Source: an uncultured Acetatifactor sp. (GTDB taxonomy: Bacteria; Bacillota; Clostridia; Lachnospirales; Lachnospiraceae). From it: a DNA stretch of 64,000 bases. The stretch is from NCBI GenBank assembly GCA_910579755.1, contig CAJTVB010000014.1, positions 36,319 through 100,318 of the forward strand. The letters run 5' to 3'. Position numbers and translations under genes: made by a program. The notes beneath the pieces were generated by a model, which worked only from the letters and a program-made list of their open reading frames with translations, ran no database searches and had not been told where the DNA came from. Below are positions 60,068-64,000 of this stretch, piece after piece; within the stretch, counting starts at the first letter, position 1, and each line of letters begins with the position of its first letter.

Positions 60068-61351
60068 TTGAAAAGGAACATGCTAGAAAAAGAACAGTTG
60101 GAAGGCTTTATCAACATTATCAGAGAGGAACTGGTTCCGGCCATGGGGTGCACGGAGCCTATTGCCCTGGCTTATGCCGCCGCCCGGGGAAGAGAGGTTT
60201 TGGGCTGTGAGCCGGAGGGGATCACGGCCAGATGCTCCGGCAATATGATTAAGAACGTGCGCTGCGTCACCATACCCAATTCCGGAGGGCTCACTGGAAT
60301 AGAGGCAGCCTGTGTCCTGGGTGCTGCGGCAGGGGATGCTTCCGCAGGCATGGAGGTGCTGGAGAAGGTGGATGAGGCGGGGCGGAACCGGGCCGTGGAG
60401 CTTTTGAGAGCAGGCTGCTGTACCGTGGAGTTTCTGGATTCGGAGATACCGCTTCACTTTGTGATTCGGCTTTTTGCCCGGGGCGTGACTGTGGAAGTGG
60501 AGGTGCGGCATACGCACACCAACATCGTCTCCATCAAAAAAGACGGCAGGCTGGTTTTTGAAAAGGCCAGAGAGCTGGCGGATAAGGGGTATTCCACAGA
60601 CCGATCCGGACTTTCTCTGGAGAATATAAAGGCTTTTGCAGATGAAGTGGAGCTTACGCGGATTCGGGACATTTTTGAGCGTCAGATCCGCTTTAATATG
60701 GACATCGCATATGAGGGTATCTCCGGTGACTATGGTCTGGGGATCGGACGGGTGATCCGGGAGGCTTATGCGGACGGAGTGGTCACCCGGATGAAGGCCT
60801 ATGCGGCGGCTGCGTCTGAAGCCCGGATGGGCGGCTGCGATATGCCGGTAATTATCAATTCCGGCAGCGGAAACCAGGGGATCGCGTCGTCGGTTCCGGT
60901 GGTGGTTTATGCCCGGGAGAAAAATATTCCCACGGAAAAGCTGTATCGCTCGCTGGCCTTTTCCAGCCTTCTCACTATTTACCAGAAGGAGTTTATCGGG
61001 AAGCTTTCGGCTTTCTGCGGGGCAGTGTCAGCCTCCTGTGCCTCGGCGGCGGCCATCACCTATATGGCAGGGGGCACGGTTTCCCAGATCAAGGCTACCA
61101 TCGATAATACCCTGGCCAACATCCCGGGGATTATCTGCGACGGCGCAAAGATATCCTGTGCCGCCAAGATTGCTTCCAGCCTGGACGCAGCCATGATGGC
61201 TCACTATCTGGCCATGCGGGATAAGGAATATGAGGCCTTCACCGGTATTTTAAAGGAAGATGCCGGAGAGACCATCAGCTGTATCGGATATATTGGAAAA
61301 GTGGGAATGCATCAGACCGATAAAGAGATTATTAAAATGATGCTGGAATAA
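60068..61351 (+). CDS. L-cysteine desulfidase-type protein (UPF0597/CyuA)
   Basis: 427 residues, serine-dehydratase-alpha-like iron-sulfur enzyme. Marks: AMGCTEPIALAYAAARGREV near residue 25, CSGNMIKNVRCVTIPNSGG, HTHTNIVSI, MPVIINSGSGNQGIASSVPV, GIICDGAKISCAAKI, and ETISCIGYIGKVGMHQTDKE; the cysteines in GCTEP, ICDGAKISC and SCIG are candidate cluster ligands. Family members break L-cysteine into pyruvate, sulfide and ammonia. The TTG start follows AAAGGTGA; ATG 60080 is an alternative. A role in cysteine balance fits an anaerobe; a link to the neighbouring Cys-rich peptide is not shown. Confidence 0.9.
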   Translation: MKRNMLEKEQLEGFINIIREELVPAMGCTEPIALAYAAARGREVLGCEPEGITARCSGNMIKNVRCVTIPNSGGLTGIEAACVLGAAAGDASAGMEVLEKVDEAGRNRAVELLRAGCCTVEFLDSEIPLHFVIRLFARGVTVEVEVRHTHTNIVSIKKDGRLVFEKARELADKGYSTDRSGLSLENIKAFADEVELTRIRDIFERQIRFNMDIAYEGISGDYGLGIGRVIREAYADGVVTRMKAYAAAASEARMGGCDMPVIINSGSGNQGIASSVPVVVYAREKNIPTEKLYRSLAFSSLLTIYQKEFIGKLSAFCGAVSASCASAAAITYMAGGTVSQIKATIDNTLANIPGIICDGAKISCAAKIASSLDAAMMAHYLAMRDKEYEAFTGILKEDAGETISCIGYIGKVGMHQTDKEIIKMMLE

Positions 61352-61394
61352 TGACAGAGGTTTCTATTGACTGGGGAGGCTTGGAGTTTAGCGG

Positions 61395-61853
61395 ATGGTG
61401 CAGGAGATTCAGGAGATTTCGGGGTTTCGGATAACAATTGAGAGAGAAAAGCTGGCGAGAGATCCGGACAGTATGCGGAAGGTTTTTGAAACGCTGGAGG
61501 AGTGCGGGCTTTCCTGTGAGTGTATGGCCCTGAATCTGGACTGGCTTTCCATTGTGGTCAGGGAGTCGGAGAAGGGGAAGCTGAGCAGGTTTATGCTGGT
61601 ATTGGGTCAGCGGCTGAGCCGGATCGATATTTCCATAGATGGAGAGGTCGCGATTTTGTACATAGAAGGCAGTCAGATCACGTCCCGGGGGATCGGCATC
61701 GTTGACAGCAGCCTGGTTCTGCAGGGGATCGAAATCACCATGCAGCGCTATTTCCGCTGTCAGGACCGGTTTGTCATAGGGGTTTCGCCTAAGGAGGCGG
61801 ACAGAGCCCGCCGGATTATCACAGGGATCATGGAGTCAAATTTTCAACTATAA
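61395..61853 (+). CDS. Tandem ACT-domain protein
   Basis: 152 residues. Two ACT-like babbabb units (about 8-75 and 85-148: FETLEECGLSCECMALNLDW; DISIDGEVAILYIEGSQITS; RGIGIVDSSLVLQGIEITMQ), resembling the regulatory end of aspartate kinase without any kinase domain. Such stand-alone proteins probably bind amino acids and regulate a partner. It lies 43 nt after the cysteine desulfidase gene and may be in the same transcript. Partner unknown. Confidence 0.7.
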   Translation: MVQEIQEISGFRITIEREKLARDPDSMRKVFETLEECGLSCECMALNLDWLSIVVRESEKGKLSRFMLVLGQRLSRIDISIDGEVAILYIEGSQITSRGIGIVDSSLVLQGIEITMQRYFRCQDRFVIGVSPKEADRARRIITGIMESNFQL

Positions 61854-61908
61854 CGGAATGAGCGCTTTTGCAGGATAAATACAGCGGGGTTACAGGAGGA
61901 TAAGAGAA

Positions 61909-63984
61909 ATGAAAAGGATGCTGGTTTTTTTACTGGCGGCGGCTTTGATGCTGAGCGAAGGGGCGACGGCCTATGCCGGGCAGGTTGGCGGAGCGGCTCC
62001 GGGCAGCGGAGTAGGAGCGGGAGTCATGGGCACCATATCCGGAACAGACGTGACAGGTACCGTGTCCGGGGACGATGCGGCGTCTGACAGCACTCTGCAG
62101 CAGCGGGTTGCAGCAGGTCAGATCGGACAGGTGGATGTGTCTATCGGAGCGGCGGTGATACTGAACAGCCCGGTGGAGTTTACCGTAAAGCTGACGGATT
62201 CCCGGAATGAAAGTCAGACGCGCACGGCGGTTCTGGAAGCAAACAGTGACCGGGAGACCAGGGTGAGCTTTGAAGGGCTTTCAGCGGGACAGTATACGGT
62301 GACTGTGTCCGCAAAGGGCTTTGCCGCGTATACACAGACCATATCCGTGGATGGAAGAGCCTGCGGAATCCGGCTGCTGACAGGGTTTGTGAGCGGGTTT
62401 AGCTATGCGGCGGGAGAATATCACCCGGGAGTGCTGCTGATGGGTGATGTAAACGGCGATGGCAAGTTAGATGCGGCGGACCGGGCCGCTCTGGTGGATG
62501 CCATTGCAGGAGGGCCTGCCGTGGATGCAGGGGATCTGAACGGTGACGGTGTGGTTGACCTGGCTGACCTGGAATATTTTACCAGAGGCTATGAGGTGCC
62601 GGCGGGAGCCGATACTCAGGCGGTTGTGGACAGGTTCGTGCCTGTGACCCTGATCGAGCCGTCGGCCGGCAGCGGCACCCAGGCGGAAGGAAATCTGAAG
62701 GAGCTTTTGAAGGGCACGGGCAGCGTTACGCTGACACCGGAAGGCGGAGGGGCTATTTCCAGCAACAGTCCGGTTTCTCTTGCGTTTGACTTCGCGGCGG
62801 CAGACGGCGCCGTGGTGACCGACGGGATTCTGATCGGCACCTCCAGGGAAAATCCGGTAAGTGATTCCGTCATTACCGTTACATACACAGACGCAAACGG
62901 GGTTGAGCAGACGGATACGATCCCGGTTCGGGAAGGGGTTTATCCTCTGCTTGAAAACAGTGCCCGGGCTGAGACTGACAGGAACGGGAATATACGGCTT
63001 TACCTGGGAGCACAGGTGGCGGTGAAAAAGGTGACCTTTACGATTCTGGGGATGACCAACAACAATAATCTGGCGGAGATCTCCAAGGTAGAGTTTGTCA
63101 ATGGCATGGAGGAGCGGATTCCCGAGCCGGAAATGGACATTCCCGAGAATCTGAAGCCTGTGGCCGGCAGCAAGAGGATCAGTCTGTCCTGGGATCCCTG
63201 CAATAATATTACGGGTTATGAGGTTTTGATCCGGCAGGGAGACCGGCAGGAGACGGTGCTGGTAAACGGCAATGCCTTTGACGTGAGTTCTTTCCAGGGA
63301 AGGGAGCTGGCCAATTATACGGAATATCAGATACAGGTGCAGTCTGTCAATGGCACCTGGCGCAGCGGATATTGTTCTGCGGTGTCGGCCACGCCCACAC
63401 CTACAGGTAAGCCGGATAAACCGGACGGCGTATCGGCTGCGGGCAGGTACCGGAGTGTTGCTGTATCCTGGAAGGCCATGAAGGATACTCTGACCTATAA
63501 TCTTTATTATAAGGAAAGCAGTGCGGGTGAGTATCAAAAGATTGGAGAAATTAAAGAGAACAGCTATGTTATAGAGGGCTTGAAGGATCTGACGGAATAT
63601 ACGGTTTACGTGACGGCTGTCAACGAGTTTGGGGAGAGTGCGCCATCCCTGTCTGCCGCCGCAAAAACCACGGATACCGATCCGGCGGTGATGCCCAAAT
63701 ATAACCTGATTAATGTAGGGGAGAAGGGCGAAAAGAGCGCTCACATTATCAGCGCGCAGATGTGGGGAAGCATGCAGGACAGCCCGCTGGATACGGAGGC
63801 GGGAACGGCCTGGGGAACCGTGGATCATGATGCATCCTCCTATTACCTCAAGAGCAGCTGGGACGACGGCGGTTACAATCCTGTAGGTTCGCCGCTGAAT
63901 CAGAGCAACGGACTTTTATATGAGTTTGACCAGGTGTATAAAATCCTCATACTTCGCATACTGATATATGCTAAAGAATTATAA
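61909..63984 (+). CDS. Secreted dockerin/FN3 protein, probably truncated at the C-terminus
   Basis: 691 residues; signal peptide 1-23 (MKRMLVFLLAAALMLSEGATAYA). A Gly/Thr/Ser-rich stretch, a beta domain (about 75-160), a dockerin-like pair of EF-hand loops (GDVNGDGKLDAADRAAL near 178; DLNGDGVVDLADLEYF near 207), a beta domain with a 'LNELIEPSAG' type linker, two FN3 domains (about 412-500 and 505-590), then the start of a discoidin/NPCBM-like domain (INVGEKGEKSAHIISAQMWG). AGGAGG precedes ATG 61909. After EFDQVYK (about 63940) the text turns AT-rich and hydrophobic (ILILRILIYAKEL) and stops, unlike the expected domain; an insertion or frameshift is likely. Role: cell-surface carbohydrate binding or enzyme assembly. 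Confidence 0.78.
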   Translation: MKRMLVFLLAAALMLSEGATAYAGQVGGAAPGSGVGAGVMGTISGTDVTGTVSGDDAASDSTLQQRVAAGQIGQVDVSIGAAVILNSPVEFTVKLTDSRNESQTRTAVLEANSDRETRVSFEGLSAGQYTVTVSAKGFAAYTQTISVDGRACGIRLLTGFVSGFSYAAGEYHPGVLLMGDVNGDGKLDAADRAALVDAIAGGPAVDAGDLNGDGVVDLADLEYFTRGYEVPAGADTQAVVDRFVPVTLIEPSAGSGTQAEGNLKELLKGTGSVTLTPEGGGAISSNSPVSLAFDFAAADGAVVTDGILIGTSRENPVSDSVITVTYTDANGVEQTDTIPVREGVYPLLENSARAETDRNGNIRLYLGAQVAVKKVTFTILGMTNNNNLAEISKVEFVNGMEERIPEPEMDIPENLKPVAGSKRISLSWDPCNNITGYEVLIRQGDRQETVLVNGNAFDVSSFQGRELANYTEYQIQVQSVNGTWRSGYCSAVSATPTPTGKPDKPDGVSAAGRYRSVAVSWKAMKDTLTYNLYYKESSAGEYQKIGEIKENSYVIEGLKDLTEYTVYVTAVNEFGESAPSLSAAAKTTDTDPAVMPKYNLINVGEKGEKSAHIISAQMWGSMQDSPLDTEAGTAWGTVDHDASSYYLKSSWDDGGYNPVGSPLNQSNGLLYEFDQVYKILILRILIYAKEL

Positions 63985-64000
63985 AAATCAATTGCTCCGC

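Noticed and set aside
62467..63828. 453-codon open frame on the minus strand
   Set aside because: Antisense to the dockerin/FN3 protein whose domains are unambiguous; long antisense frames are common in the GC-richer genes here.

Overview
The window is a chromosomal stretch of a gut-type anaerobic Firmicute, most likely a Lachnospiraceae (Clostridia) member. The basis is gene content and style: a butyrate-forming ptb-buk pair, uronate catabolism (uxaC/uxaB/uxaA), YesM/YesN-type sensing with an oligosaccharide ABC importer, a GntR-YtrA-type ABC operon, strong AGGAGG ribosome sites, and a moderately GC-rich backbone broken by AT-rich islands. No rRNA, tRNA or CRISPR array was seen. All identifications come from reading the sequence and from memory of protein families; no database search was run.

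Layout. 1-1.85 kb is the decayed end of a Tn916-like integrative element: a DUF932 gene running off the left edge, an excisionase, and an integrase broken by an internal deletion. 1.9-10.6 kb holds a low-molecular-weight tyrosine phosphatase, a TetR regulator divergent from a very large RND/MMPL-GLUG fusion protein, and a GNAT-CutC fusion joined by an 11-residue tandem repeat. 10.7-15.0 kb carries ptb-buk (butyrate and ATP) and a TrkH/TrkA potassium uptake pair. 15.1-24.1 kb is a uronate locus: uxaC and a LacI regulator on the minus strand and uxaB-uxaA on the plus strand. It is split by an AT-rich LytTR-regulator/ABC-exporter module flanked by copies of a dispersed repeat. 24.2-32.5 kb is a sugar-uptake locus (DUF4091 protein, YesM kinase, YesN regulator, two permeases, a lipoprotein binding protein). 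32.7-36.8 kb is a GntR-controlled ABC operon with a clear promoter/operator. 37-46.1 kb is mixed housekeeping: MATE exporter, TldD/TldE, pyridoxamine kinase, an XRE membrane regulator, an LspA paralogue, carbamate kinase and a triple-PepSY lipoprotein.

46.2-59.65 kb is the most interesting part: an AT-rich natural-product island for a ribosomally made, cysteine-rich peptide. It encodes a 43-residue precursor with a CxCxxCxxC core, a radical SAM/SPASM maturase, two accessory maturation proteins (one carrier-related), and a minimal S8 protease with an intact catalytic triad. It also encodes a carrier protein with an acyl-adenylating ligase, a PaaK-like adenylating enzyme, a BtrH-like protein that may be an ACP-dependent acyltransferase, a COG3044-type ATPase, and two ABC exporters without C39 peptidase domains. 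The radical SAM/precursor core resembles the known CLI_3235/CcpM type of clostridial peptide system. The acyl-activation/ACP/acyltransferase set suggests the peptide is also acylated, which I have not seen described for that class.

59.7-64 kb returns to backbone: an orphan fragment, an L-cysteine desulfidase-type enzyme, a tandem ACT protein, and a secreted dockerin/FN3 protein that appears cut off at the right edge. Several genes and gaps carry short tandem repeats, so replication-slippage products are common in this genome.
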